A stretch of 64,000 nt of DNA from Adiantum capillus-veneris (lineage: Eukaryota; Streptophyta; Polypodiopsida; Polypodiales; Pteridaceae), in assembly GCA_014529385.2 (NCBI GenBank), contig CM043967.1:6773001-6837000 (forward strand). Direction: 5' to 3'. Positions 23,003-35,373 of this stretch are shown piece after piece (the stretch's first letter is position 1; the number at the start of each line of letters is the position of its first letter). Below the pieces are notes generated by a model, which was given only the letters and a program-made list of their open reading frames with translations, did no database searches and was not told where the DNA came from. A program made the translations under genes and the position numbers.

Positions 23003-23708
23003 AGGTAGATTTTCAGTTAGACAAGAACCTCATGTCTTTTCACACTTGGAAAATATTTGGCCAACCACAATTGGAAGATTCTCTTGAATTTGTGAGCATA
23101 TCTGGAGACAAACGGGCAGAATGCTAGGGAATCATCTCCACCACCATTGAAGTAAGTTTACAGATCATCATAGCTTAGTTTCATGTGATCATAGCAAAAG
23201 ATACGCCAGACGACATCATCATGGGAATGCCAATGGCCGAGAAGATGTTAGAGGTATAGAATTCAAACATGACGGAGTCATCAGAGCAATCAAGAATGAA
23301 GACCAAGACTGGTCGCCCATGGACGACAGCACAAGGTCCTCAAGCACAGTCAAAATGGAGACTGGTATTAAAGAAAATCTTATTGAGGATGATTCATCTC
23401 CATCGATCAAAACTTTAGAAAAGCTTAAAGCAAATTAGGCAATAGCAAGTGTATATCAAACAAAGCAAAGAGGAACCACAGAAGCTATTGAGCAGAGAAT
23501 GCCACCAAAGCCAGAAGTTCAGAAGAACAAGGTTGGAAACAATCAGAACGAAATAGGAAGTCCAAAGATCAATCACTCATTGACAGTTGAATCTGCTCAT
23601 GAAAGTCAGATTTGAAAATAGGGTCTCAAGCCACCCTCTATAGAGACACAGTTAGATAAAGATGAGACCATGGAAAATGCACGACAAAGATCTTGAATAG
23701 AACCAAAA
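23003..23708 (+). other. Frame-broken continuation of the element ORF
   Basis: Short coding-like stretches (for example DTPDDIIMGMPMAEKM at about 23200-23250) are interrupted by stops. Confidence 0.3.
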
Positions 23709-24584
23709 ATGCTAGATTCAGAGTTGCACAAGTCAAAAGGATCGAAGACAAATCTTGCAAAAAAAGGTAAAGCTAAAGTGGACCCTCCACCGACTAGCAA
23801 AAAAGGTGTGATAGCGTATGCCTCTACATCAAAGAACCCTCATGGATCAGCTTCTTCAAGCAAGTCAAGCTTCCAAAACTTCAAGTCAATTGTTGACCCA
23901 ACTGAAACCTCTAAGGAGACACCCAGAAAAGCAAAGATATTTCAGCCAAAGTACTCAAGAAATCAAAGGAAAGTCAAGCAAGTGTTTGTTCCGAGCAGTT
24001 TAGTCAAAGTCAAGTTTGGATTAAGGACAGGAAATCAACACAAAAAGACAAACACATGGAATGGATAGCATCACAATGGACCTTAAAAGAACAGGAGTAC
24101 TATGGAGGTAGCAGAAAGATATGGGTACCAAAACCACAGGTTAGAGCATATGAAATAACATCAAGTCCCTCCCAAGAAGGAAGGCCCACAAGGTATCAAC
24201 CTCGACAATATCCTAGGATACCTAAAAAATCAAGTATACAACATAACAACATTGAAAGATTCTAAAGTCTACCACCACTTTCAAGAGGATATAGAACAAA
24301 GATGGATCTCAAAGAATGTTCCTCTTGGACAAGGATTCTACAAAGGATATACAAAGATTTGGCCACTAGTCAACCACAAGCCAATTGCAACTACACCAAA
24401 CCTGCATGAAGATCTCAAGAGCTCAACAAGACCTAGAGCAAAGCAAAGTCAACAATGGAGATACAGAGGTCCTCAAGAGATTTGGATTCCTAAGTCTTCT
24501 AATCCTCCGAGTCAAAAGCCAGATGCCGATAGTCAAGAGAGGCCTACAACAACATCAAAGACTCCTATCAACGGGCCCAATTGA
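23709..24584 (+). pseudogene. Basic linker-type ORFs with repeated IWVPK motif
   Basis: Three overlapping frames encode a Lys/Ser/Pro-rich basic protein. KIFQPKYSRNQRKVKQVFVP (about 23935-23995) is followed by YYGGSRKIWVPKP (about 24100), KGYTKIWPL (about 24340) and YRGPQEIWIPKS (about 24463). A related set occurs at 52.6-53.2 kb. WVPK-type segments are known from the linker between gag and protease in some copia elements, but no protease follows here. Confidence 0.5.
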
Positions 24585-25756
24585 AGAATCAAATAGTTAA
24601 TGGAGTCTTCACAATCAAAGAAGGACAACCCAACCAGCGTGAATGCAGATTCAAAGATGATAAAATAGGCATGGCAAAAGAAACCTCCAATGCCAACTTG
24701 GTCCTTCACTAATCCTCTTTTTGAGGATTCAAGCTTACTTTTACCTGAAGAAATGTTTGTAGTAAGCACAAGAATGTAAAAATTCAAGTTGCCAGGGTGA
24801 AAAAAACACTCTTTGTCATAGTCAGAGGCGGGTTGCGGAGCCATAAAATGAGCAAAGCATTAGTCCCAAAGCTTCAAGTCATATTAAACTATGTGCTACG
24901 AGTCGTAGTTATTAGGCTTACGCTCAGGCTGTAAGGTTTGAGAATATCTAAAGTCATGTTGCTCATGCTGGATGAGATGAGCATAAGAGTCGAAGTCTAT
25001 TTACTTACAATTGGTGGAGTGTCGTGGAGTTCAACACTCATGCACAATGCACAATAAGATGAGAGCACATATCCTCATAAACAAAAACCATTCTTAAAGG
25101 GGTGCTAGCTTGCAAAGCCATGTCATATGCTTTTATAGCTACGCCATCTTTCTGAATAACCCCTCAAAATCTTTCTTGCACAGCAAATTGTTTCCCATGC
25201 ATTTTTGTGTATGCATAGATAGGATGTCCGATCATTAATAGACACTCTTTTTGGTTCCACCTAAGTACCTTGAGTGGACTACAACAGGAAAACCAATGTT
25301 CCATCATGCTACCCTCTCATATTTGCTGCCTTTTAATTGCATATCTATCATCAAATAACCCCCTCGAGTACTTTATTAATATTTCCCATGCTATAAGTAC
25401 TCCAATAATGCACGTATCCCAAAGGCACTTTTTTCCCACTGGGTTTTTTCCTTTGGTCATCCAGGTATTAGACCCTAACTTAGAACCTCATCATTTTACT
25501 TCCCTTTTACATATTTTTCATAAATAAATAGAAGCCTCATCATTATGCTATTACAACGGACAAATGCAACATCACCTCTCACATCAGAAACAACTTCGGA
25601 CCAATGAAGATGCTGCAACAAATTGAACCTCATCAAGAAATCCAACGACAAAATGAAGACGATCAAACCATCAACAACCAATCAAAAACCTTCCTCAACC
25701 TCCACGGACACTTTCAACAGGGCCCGAGGACGGGCACTAAAATCAAAACGGTGGAA
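24585..25756 (+). other. 3' untranslated region of the 10-kb element
   Basis: No gene. It contains stretches shared with 53.46-54.12 kb, such as TTAGTCCCAAAGCTTCA, GAGCATAAGAGTC and a TTTTTTCCCA(C/T)(T/C)GGGTTTTT block followed by CCTTTGGTCATCCA. This shared order shows that the two elements are related. Confidence 0.6.
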
Positions 25757-26676
25757 TGTTAACTGAGTCAACGTCAGTTAACAGAAGCTGCTAAAGACCA
25801 AAGACGTACGGATGCATATGGAGGATGAATACAAAGAAGCAGTAAAGATTGGAGCTACACATTTTCTACATTTTCCCAAAATGGTCACGTATTGTAAATT
25901 CTCAAATTATTTCAAGCCATTGTAATATTTTAATGTGTTATGGGCTCAATGTGAGTTCCAAGTTGTAAACAATAGGTCACTTACTATGCCTAGGTTGCAG
26001 ATTCAGTAAGTGGTGAGCCCTAAAGTCCTTGGGCGGCTGGATATTGCATATTTTTACCATAGGTACATAAGACAGTGTGTAAATGAAATTAGGGTTCTCA
26101 AGTCATTTGTTGAGAGCACTCTTTGGTGAGAGCTCTTGAGGTGTGTGGCTATGAGATCCTTGAGATTCTCCTTGCTCATGCGACTTGATTAACACTAATC
26201 AATGATTCATTCTCTTTCACTATGCCTCTCTCATACTTCTTATGATTGCTTATGATGCTTAGATTAGCTAGATATTAACTAATTAGTGGTTAATCCCTCT
26301 CTAATCTTGTGTGATTGCCCTCTTTTGCTTGTGTGTGCATGTAGGTTTGATTGGAGTGTGGTGCACGATAGATCTATGTGTGTGTGCTTGCAATTAGTGT
26401 GTTGTATGATAGGATTATTGTTGTGTGCATCTTGCAATTGTAGTGCCATGTGATTGGGTTGATAAGAGGTGAAGAGAAGTGGATATGGATTGCCCTTCAT
26501 TGCGGCTTAGCTCCTCCATAGGCCAAGAAGCTCACCTTGTAGAGTTAACCATTTGTGTTGCCACCATAAGCTCACTAACCGTGTGAGTGTTTCCATGCCC
26601 TAGTTGGGTAGCTTATCCCTCTGGATTGATAATTTTGTTGGTCATTGGAGCTATTGCAACGATGGGACCCCCAACA
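25757..26676 (+). repeat. 3' LTR of the 10-kb element
   Basis: 920 bases, same length as the 5' LTR, with scattered substitutions (many C/T and A/G). Confidence 0.95.
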
Positions 26677-27221
26677 AAGCACCAAGTAGAATTTGTCACT
26701 CTACTTTGGGAGAATGAAATGGACTAAAGAGCAAACATGCTTACGACAACTATTTCTCTCAAGCACCAACAGATGAATTATTCATCCATCTTGGAAAGAT
26801 GTCGTAGTGTAAAAAGTGATCCTCTACACGCTAAGACACATGGACTAATGACTAAGGCTTTATCTCTTCTACCTCGTAATCGAGGGCGACTATGCTTTTC
26901 AGAGAGAGGTAAGGTCACAAAATCTAATATCTAATCAATCCAAATGATTTTCTCATATAAAACCGATCATTTAATGTGGGGAAATAGACGGGAACAAGAA
27001 TTAGAATATAGACATGTGATTATGGGTCTATTTCAACACGGGGCCAATGGTAAAGGGGTCCAAATGAGAGATGATCTGTCAAAGAGCAAGGCTACCCAAT
27101 GGAGCTTAGAGACCTTAGGGATAGCTTCATTGAAGACCTCCAAGGGTTAGTGTTAAAAGTCCTTTGAACTTAGGTAAGCTAGGGTTGTGCTTGAGGTGGG
27201 AACCCGGTCCAAGCTTAAGGT
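26677..27221 (+). other. Continuation of the host gypsy, no gene seen
   Basis: Short open frames only. It lies between the 10-kb element and a minisatellite. Confidence 0.4.
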
Positions 27222-27400
27222 GCTTGTCGTGCTTGTTGATTAAGGTGCTTGAGGTGCTTGCTGATTAAGGTGCTTGAGATTCTTGTTTTGCTTGTTGTGC
27301 TTGCTGGATAAGGTGCTTGAGGTGCTTGTCGTTCTTGCTGACTAAGGTGTTTAATGACTAAGGTGCTAAGGTACTCCATGACTAAGGTGCTTGAGGGTAA
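27222..27400. repeat. Minisatellite
   Basis: Imperfect direct repeats based on GATTAAGGTGCTTGAGGTGCTTG, with units of about 12-30 bases. Confidence 0.8.
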
Positions 27401-28144
27401 GGTGTTCAAAAAGTCAAATATAATCCCTACTCATGAGGGCGCAAGGGCCTAATTGTAGGGTCTAGAGAGAGAACACACACACACACACTCACACAAGGCA
27501 AGCTTCGTATCAAGAAGGCAAATAGGACACTTGTCAAGCTCCTCTCCATGTTGCCCTCATATCGTGCTTAAAGTCTGTTGGCCTCCCAAGGGGTCCAATG
27601 ATAATTTAGTTGATTTAATATTTTTTTTTGCATTTATCAAGTCCTCTCTCTCAAAGGGGAAAGTGGGACACTTATCCCAAGACTACACTTGTCTCTTGAT
27701 ATGCATTATGCATGTGATTGGGCAAGGCTTGCAAGGGTCCAATGAGCTTCCAAGTTGAGCTAGAAGAGGGGGTCGACCAAAGCAAGAAGGGGGTTTTCTT
27801 GTGGAGTATACTCTCTCTCACACACACTATCATTGTGTGAAGTGCAAAGTGCAAGAGCTCCATCTCCTTCTCCAAGCTAGTAGAGAAGTTGATAGCCTAC
27901 ACCAACACTCTTGGCTATGGAATGCAAATCCAACCAAGAGCCATGCTTCAATGCTTAAGCTTTCCATCTTCTCCATATTCATTACTATGCTATTATGTAT
28001 GCTAGCAAGAAGAGTGATGATTAAGTGAGGAGCTATTTCTTTCTCCTATGAATATTTCTTCTTCCTCTTCCCTATCCTCATTCCCCACTAGCTCTCTCCA
28101 CCTTTGAAGGTGTTTGAGGCCTTGGGATTGAGGCTTGGGATAGT
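27401..28144 (+). other. Gypsy 3' region and possible LTR start
   Basis: No gene. A purine tract AGAAGGGGG at 27785-27793 followed by TGTGGAGTATAC could mark the 3' LTR start, which would make an LTR of about 725 bases. This is not confirmed by the 5' copy. Confidence 0.3.
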
Positions 28145-28525
28145 GAATGCTTTTTACAAAGTCTATGTTATGCTTGTGATGCATGAAGCTTTCCATCTTC
28201 ATTACATCACCTAGTTTATAAGGAACACCACAAAGATTGTATTGTACCAAGTCTCTTTTGATGGGAGAATCTATAATACAAATGCCTATTGGAGGGAGGA
28301 CAGGCTCTAGACATAAATCTAGTCCTCAACTTTTTTCAAGTTCTCTAAACTCTCTCTCTTGCAAAAGTATTCTTCATGCCAAGTTAATTAAGTACTATGA
28401 TTATTTTGCTACCATCAATTAAGTTCACCCTCTATGTTCTCAAAGTAACCTCACAAAAAGTCTCTGTTTAATTCTCCTACTTCCTCTATTCTCAAAGTTC
28501 ATAGGCAATTTCCATTACAACGTGG
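28145..28525 (+). repeat. 3' LTR (end portion) of the broken gypsy
   Basis: Closely matches 6400-6773, same orientation, and ends ATTTCCATTACA like the 5' copy. No primer site follows, consistent with a 3' LTR. Confidence 0.75.
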
Positions 28526-28631
28526 GTTTAGCCACTATACCTAGCTCCAATTTCTTCATATGCTATTTTTGTTAAGATTTCATCTCAACCAATATACTTG
28601 GGTTTTATTAGTTCCCAAACCAACTATTTGT

Positions 28632-29204
28632 TCATGTAAATACTCCACGTAATTCCTTTGGCACACTACTTCTCAGTGCCCAACTGAAGGTGGTGGCAAT
28701 GGCATAAGGTGATGTAGTATACTTTTGTGGCCTTTTCTTGCAAACATGGAAGAATTGGTTGTACAATTTACAAATCCTGACCGCTCTTGGATCCACCATG
28801 TCTTCAAAGATAGGTTTGGTTTTCTTTTGAGAGTATACTTCTACAGTCTCTCTTCTTTCCTTGATTGAGTTGCCCCATTGTCTAATTACAAGGCATCTTT
28901 TATGAGCTGATGTGTAATTGTCACTTACTTTCATCATCAAGTGTAGTGAGGAATGCCTTAATATCCTTCTTGATTGTAGTAGCCAGCTCTCATAGACCTT
29001 TTGTAAATCAACACTTGCTGACTCATATGTAAAAAACCCATGTAGATCCACCCTTTCTAGATGATTGATGATGCTTTCTTGGTTTACATATCCAATGAGT
29101 TTCCATGGGATCATTGGCACATACACTGTATTGCCTTGTGGATCTCGAAAGGTCCATTGGTACAGTTTTATGCCCTCCTTTTCTAGAGTTTCTTCATCAT
29201 CCAT
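28632..29204 (-). CDS. Unidentified ORF, 190 codons
   Basis: One open frame with a coding-like composition: an N-terminal part with YQWTFRDPQGNTVYVPMIPW, a middle part with HLERVDLHGFF and QSRRILRHSSLHLMM, and a C-terminal part with ICKLYNQFFHVCKKR. The frame continues upstream only after a stop (GGALYNSQ, stop). I do not recognise a family. It lies just right of the gypsy 3' LTR, so it may be a fragment of another transposon gene. Weak evidence for function. Confidence 0.35.
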   Translation of the reverse strand: MDDEETLEKEGIKLYQWTFRDPQGNTVYVPMIPWKLIGYVNQESIINHLERVDLHGFFTYESASVDLQKVYESWLLQSRRILRHSSLHLMMKVSDNYTSAHKRCLVIRQWGNSIKERRETVEVYSQKKTKPIFEDMVDPRAVRICKLYNQFFHVCKKRPQKYTTSPYAIATTFSWALRSSVPKELRGVFT

Positions 29205-29486
29205 GATTTTGTTGGATCAATGTTTCATTGGGAATTGTAAAGGGCTCCACCAATGCAATAATGTCTTTCAAGGTACGTCTCTTCTTCTTTGCTAGTGGTT
29301 TACTGGCTTCCATTGAGCCTTCACACACTCTAAGTCCAAAAGTTAGTTTCTTTTACTAGATTTGGCAGTTAATTAGCTTCTAGCTATCCAAATGACTTCA
29401 GAATTGAATCACAAGCTAATTATGCCCTAAGGATTCTTTGCAAGTTGACAAAAGTGCATTTAGATGTTGGTATTATGTTGTAGGAC

Positions 29487-30690
29487 ATCTTACGTGTATG
29501 ATGTCTATGTGTTCAAAATAAGGTGAAATTTGACATGTGCATAGCTCATAGCTTGTATATCACACATGTGCATAGCTCATAGCTTGTATATCACACATAT
29601 ATGCTTGAAGTTGGATTTGAATATATATTGAGCAAGATATTTCCTTATAAGCTCTTTTTGGACTCTGAAATGGTAGAAAGGCTATATTCTAGGTATATGA
29701 GGTTCAAATGACTTGAAGCTTGGTGTATGGACTCATGAGCATATGATAAGAGCATAGGATAGGTCAAAATAACTTGAGATTTCAAATTTTTCACCTTGGG
29801 ACATCATACACGTGTGATGTTTATTGTGTCTAAATCAGCTGAAACTCATATCTTAGCTTGTGTATGGCTTGTTGATTACTCATGTAAAATCAGATCTAAG
29901 TTTAATAGTCAATGGATATGTCAAAAGCCAAGATTTGTGCTTGTAGACTCTAAGTTCCAACTTGGATTCATTTGGGTATGAAGTGCCCAAACTTGATGAA
30001 ACTTGGGCTACATGCTAGTAATGATGTAAGAAGATCTTAGAGATAGGAAAAATCACTATAGTATGTCATTTTGGCAACCTGAGACATCATACACATATGA
30101 TGTCTAAGTATGTATTTTTGGCCCATATCTGCTTTGTAGCTTCCTCATATGATGGGTATTATGCTAGTGATATTAAATTTTCATTTGGAGATAAGTGCAT
30201 GTGTATGGAGCCATAAAAGGTGTGTTAGAATCTTGATTTTTGAAACTTGGGCCTATGTTGTCACAAACTTGCTCAAATGGATTCAAACTTGGTATGTGGG
30301 TTGTTTGAGGTGTACTTAATGAACATGGTGTACTCACCATGTTCATTAAGTGAGAAGTTGAGTATGGCCCATATATAACAAAGGTAGACATATACTGGTA
30401 TGATGCCTTCTATGTGAAAATGTATCTGTGAACTTATGAGCATAATATAAATGTGATGCACAATGTTTCAGTTAAGTTTCACCTGACTTGGAGCTCTTTG
30501 GAGGTGTTTATGCCAAATTTTTCTATTAGGCTTGAACTTTGTGGTTTTTGGCCATAGGATGTCATGACTTGCTCCAAATAACTTGAATTTTGGTATGCAT
30601 GATGTTTTGAGTATAAGGATGAAGATTGTATAGTCAAATCTTAAAGTGCATGTGTAAAGTGACTTGTGAGACATCATACGCGTATGATGT
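29487..30690. repeat. Degenerate tandem repeat, period about 295 bases, with palindrome
   Basis: A near-palindrome of the form ACATCATACACGTGTGATGT occurs at about 29487, 29803, 30085 and 30671 (spacings 316, 282 and 586, the last about two periods). The sequence between the copies shares words such as ACTTGAGATTTC/AACTTGGA and CTTGGTATG. A 30-base tandem duplication (GCATAGCTCATAGCTTGTAT..) lies at 29540-29600. No gene is seen. Confidence 0.6.
30315..30350. repeat. Perfect 16-base hairpin
   Basis: CTTAATGAACATGGTG and its exact reverse complement are separated by TACT. Confidence 0.85.
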
Positions 30691-30699
30691 TTGTTATGC

Positions 30700-33600
30700 A
30701 AAAATGTGAATTTTTTTGTGCTTTGGAATGCTTTGTGCTAGTGCCTTAGGCCCTTTTAGCTCCAATTCAACTTTTAAATTCATAAGTTTAGCTTAGAAAC
30801 TCCATGTTTGGCATTTTGGACTCTAAAATGAAATTTCTCTCTTGGAGATGACTTTCCACGATAATTTCACTTGAGCTTGATCACCTAAGCTTGTAGATGT
30901 TGTGGGACACCTTTCTATGCAATCGGTGTAGCCTTCGGCCTTATGGATGTCATTTATGATGATTTGTTGCTTTGAAATGTCTTTTAGTTATGGAGTCACA
31001 ACTCATCTAACTCTGCTAATAGGATCCAATCCATTGGATAATAGCTGTAAATCTTTTGTTTTGTCTTAATATACTCCCTGCACACTTATGGCAAAATATA
31101 ATTGATAACTTGAAATATGTCACATAAAACAAGGCTACTTACGATTCATGTTGATGGAAATTACAATGTATAACAAGAGGTAAGATAGATCTTTTATTTT
31201 TTTGTTGCAATACTCATAGTCATGAGTTAGGTTGTAATAAATATTCAAAAAGAATTTCAATATAGGTCCCAATCAAACAATCCATAACACCAGTGGTTCC
31301 ATAAAAGCTTCCAGACCCAAAAGATCAAAGAATCTCAAAGACCCTGAATGGTTTCCACTCAAGGCAAACCTCCTGTCATAAGGTATACCCTACATATCCA
31401 AGACTGAGTAGCACAATTAAAATTGAGAGATAACGAGCTACAATTTGTTAATAAGGGAGCCACCCTGCAAAATACTTCACATACCAAATAAGAGCCGCAT
31501 AAGGTGGGAGCCTGCAAGCCCCATCACCTTGCAGATGAGTCCAAACCTCCAAAGATCCTACAAGAGGAGAAGAGTTGCACATCCATCACCATTGTGTGCA
31601 TATACCACCAAGTCTTTAGTAACATCAGACAAGGAGAATAGGGGAGACCATCTAGCTGGAAGGTGGCCTCGATGCCACCATGGGTAGGAGCCCCTACCAC
31701 ACGGGATGCTCACTACACAGAAGCCTAGAAAAATGATCATCTTCCATGGCCAAGAAAAACCGAGAAGCCACCTCAACAATATCTAAACCATCCACAATCA
31801 GGTAGGGTGGGCTTCTACCCTTGTGAAAAGTGAACATCTCCCGTGGCCAAGAAAAACTGAGAAGCCACCACAACAACATCCAAACCATCCATGATAAGGT
31901 AGGGCGGGACTCCATCCCTGTAAACATAGGAGCAGGCCACCATTAGGCCTTTCATTTTAAAAATGAAAGGGTTCAAGAGGGGGAGAGACAGTAGCAATGC
32001 TTCCAACCAAACCCTCCAACCCTACCTTGTAGGCAAGTCACTTCCATGCCCATATGGCCGCAAGCCCTTGTTATATTTATAGCACAAGACTTATATAAGG
32101 CCATAGATACAATTTACCCACATTGACCATCAAAATAATGAAGTTCACTATCTTTTATTGCTCATAGGGGGCGGTGGAGAGGGGATGGGACGTGTGGGGG
32201 TGGGGAGGTCAAGAGGTGAGGGGACACATGTGGGTGGTGGCATGATGGAGTCCATTTCAAGGGAGCATGAAAGTGCTATGAACCTCATCTTTGGTGATGT
32301 TGGATCCAGCTGTGTGGCACTTTTTCCAAAGCCTAGATCAACATTTTGACCCACTTTTTGTGGATTAATTATGGACAAATCTACATGGGCTTGTAGACAA
32401 CCTCAAGAGGCACCTACCCATGAAGTTTTTTGCCGTTCTGACGACTTGTCCTAGATCGGGTTCTCTAGGGTCTGAGAAGTTAGGAATTTTATTACTGACC
32501 TGAACTGGTATGGAAGGACACATGCATGCTCATCTAGTCTAGGGTCAACCTCCTATGAAGTTTCATAGCTATCAGGTTAGTGGTTAGGGCGCTATGGCCT
32601 CCTTTGGTCTCTAGCCGCCTAGGCTAGAACATATGTTCTGGTTAGTTTTCGCGATGAAGTTAGACATAAATGTAGAGATTTCAAGGTGATGAGTCTACCA
32701 CTCATATCTATCACCAATTGATGTGTCGTGGGTATTGTACATAGTTGTAGAAGTTCCACGCGCTCTATGTCTCTCTAGCTCTCTCTATATTGTGTTCATA
32801 GTGAAAATGACCTAGTAAGTGGGGTCATAAGTTCTTACATTGGGGCTCCCTAAATCACTTGTCATGAAATTCTACATGTGCTCCTATCTTGTTGTGAAAC
32901 ACACTTTAGGCTCGAATTTTTTTTTATTTGGACTTTGTTTGCCCAATTTTCGGAAAATTTATCATTTCCTCCAAAAACTAGTCAGATTGGACTTTTCCCT
33001 TCATTCTCATAATTGCATCCCGACTTCACCATATGTTGCTCTTGACTTGCTAATCACCCCCATATTTTTTCTTTTTTCATTTCGTCACCATCTCATTTGA
33101 TTTTTCCATTTTCTTTTCTTTGTTCTTAAAAATTGCAAAAATAAAAAGAGAATAGCAAATCAATTTTTAAAAATACCAAAAAATCAAAGTAAATATTGAA
33201 TATAATAAAATAAACCAATATATACATGTTTTTGTAATATTTCTGGCCAGATGTTTTAGTTTTATCATTTTTTTTAGCTGAAAAGTTGTTATTTTTAAAA
33301 ACCAAACACACACCTAGAGGCTCATTTTTGGCATTTGTCCTCATATATCTTTAGAATTGTGCTAGATAAGGGCATGAGTACTCAGATTCACCAAAAATTT
33401 CGGCACCAATCAAACACAAAAAATTCAAAACATAGAAAACAATGCCCTTTTTAGCACTCTTTATACTTGTTGTGGGTTTGCACTGATTGACAATGCCTCC
33501 CCCCCTCTGAGCTAGAGTCCTTCTAGACGAGGGAATGTATCGTGCATGGGTATCAACATTGTGCTAATGAAAGCCATGTAATGTAGCCCTATATGCATAC

Positions 33601-33720
33601 TAAGTCAATGCATTTAAAAAATTACTGTTGTGCGAGAGGAGGGTATAAGCAATATGCTTATTGGCATTCGATGTTGAGGTTTCCTAGTTTGGAACTACCT
33701 ATATTAAAGCGGTGAAATAA
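30700..33720. other. Non-coding stretch with a local duplication
   Basis: No gene is recognisable on either strand. A 97-base tandem duplication lies at 31738-31930 (GGCCAAGAAAAAC(C/T)GAGAAGCCACC repeats). The rest is AT-rich with short open frames. Confidence 0.5.
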
Positions 33721-33723
33721 TAA

Positions 33724-35060
33724 TCATTCTAATTGTGTTTCTCTTTGTTTAATTGACAATGGATGCTCTTGCATTGTTGGCTTGTCTTGCGTCTTGTGGT
33801 TGCACACTTGTGTGAATCCAAAGACTGAGTATGTTGTATGCTTGGTCTTTTGTTTAAGAATCCAAATCTGAGGCTGACTCTTTTGAGCTTGCCATAAGCT
33901 CTTGGGTACCCAAATCAACTTATCATTATTATTTTGGTTGTCTTGGCTTTGGTTTTGGTTGGATCTTAGGTGTTTGTACTGAAGGGAGTTCCTTGCCCTA
34001 TCTCTTTAGAATCCAGAGTTGTTCTTGATTACCTTGGGCTGCAATCAACTTCTTTGGCACCCATAATTTTGTGATATACTATGGAGTTGGTCTCCTGGGT
34101 TTACCATATGCCGGTTGAGAGGTAGCTTTGAGCATGGCCAGCCTAAAATTTGAAACTTCATCCCTCTTGATCAAGACCTGCTTATGTGATGTTGCAGTCC
34201 TTGACATATTCTTTGGCATTTTATCTTTGTTGACCGTAACTACCTTGGGTAGGATATATGCAACAGCGTTCTCTTTTGAATTTCTCTTTGGGATCCATTG
34301 TTGAATTGAAGTAATAACGATTGTTTGCCCTTATCACTTGACTCCACTACCGATGGTTTGTCAAGATTTTGTGCAAAAAATGGAACCACTTGGCTTTCCT
34401 TAGCATGTTGAATGTTGACTTTATCAGAGCTCCAACTGTACATTGTACTTTCTCTATCATGGCTATCGAACAATAACAGATGTTGTGCTGGCTTCTCTTT
34501 TAACACATAAAAAATTATGTGGATAGAGATATTGATTAATCTGCACAAGTATAATTGTCCATTCCATTGCCTTGATTGAATGCTCTGAATAGATTTGAAT
34601 GTCATGTTGTGTGGATTGAAGCTTGCCCACAAGTGCAAGATACTTGTATAAGCTGTAGGAAATTAGATTTTTTAGAGCTCTTAAATCTAGAAACACATTT
34701 CCTTCCACTTGATTACTTTCAACCTTGACTTTGATTGTTGGATCCATCGTATCCTCTTCATCAAACTATGTTACCTTGATTGCATTGATCATAGTGGTGG
34801 TCCATGTTGTTGCCATTGTCATAGAATCTTTCTCTTTTCCATTCGTTCCTTTGCTTCTGCTTGAGCTTCTTAAATTATTTGTTGTTTTTGTTCAATCCTT
34901 TTCTTTTCCTCATGGATTTTTTGAAGCATCCTGGGCTAGTGGAAAGTGTTACTTTTTAAGCCTACATCCACTAATTCAATTGGGCATTTCTTCACCATCT
35001 AATGTAGCAAGCATGACAGCCCCACTTGGGGGATTTAACATTTACGAGTTTTTCATTTCA
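33724..35060 (-). pseudogene. Retroelement debris: integrase tail, protease-like segment and IWVPK linker
   Basis: On the - strand, 35030-34930 encodes GAVMLATLDGEEMPN and RLKK, typical of the end of a gypsy integrase. Then 34747-34463 and the overlapping frame 34638-34240 resemble a retropepsin region (VKVESNQVEG ... LISYSLYKYL ... GKLQST), but the catalytic D-S/T-G is replaced by LDLRA. Further on, 33918-33850 has IWVPKSLWQAQKSQ, like the motifs at 24.1 and 53.2 kb. The order suggests two rearranged fragments. Many stops are present. Confidence 0.5.
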
Positions 35061-35321
35061 AGGTTTTTTGACAATTTTAGCAATCTTTAGAGTTTTTTAA
35101 CCAAATATGTGTCATAGCATAAAGTATCTATTTAATGTAATTTTCAATCGTCATAAGACTCCATATATGTGTGGTTGACGGAGAGAGAAAGTATAAATTC
35201 TAGAGAGATAGTATTTATGCGAGTTACCATTGGAAGAAGAGATCATAAATCCTTGAGAGAGAGAGAGAGAGAGTGATTTCTCTTCTAGAGAGAAAAAGTA
35301 AAATCATAGAGTTGTATATCA

Positions 35322-35327
35322 CTACGC

Positions 35328-35373
<46 letters not shown>

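Larger units (their letters stand above)
16595..26676 (+). mobile_element. 10.1-kb LTR element without pol (LARD-like)
   Basis: Two LTRs of exactly 920 bases (16595-17514 and 25757-26676) begin TGTTAACTGAG and end CCCCAACA/CCCCCAACA. The flanks AAACA and AAGCA are a 5-base target duplication with one change. An Asp-tRNA-like primer site follows the 5' LTR. The 8.2-kb interior has no RT, integrase or RNase H motif on either strand. It has a 3-kb non-coding leader and a stretch of linked ORFs at 20.6-24.6 kb. Movement would need proteins from another element. Confidence 0.9.
6304..28525 (+). mobile_element. Ty3/gypsy element broken up by nested insertions
   Basis: The pieces lie in element order on one strand: LTR end (to 6773), Met-tRNA primer site (6775-6786), leader, gag (8485-9955), protease and RT start (9960-10804), integrase C-terminus (16121-16369), and an LTR copy (28145-28525) that matches 6400-6773. 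Between them lie the TTAA-flanked inverted-repeat element, a copia element and the 10-kb LTR element. RT after the first block, RNase H and most of integrase are missing. The nesting order can be read directly, but the left end of the 5' LTR cannot be placed; the small LTR element at 4801-6298 may sit inside it. Confidence 0.65.

Noticed and set aside
31445-32006. ORFs of 63-80 codons on both strands
   Set aside because: They arise from a 97-base tandem duplication and show no family features.
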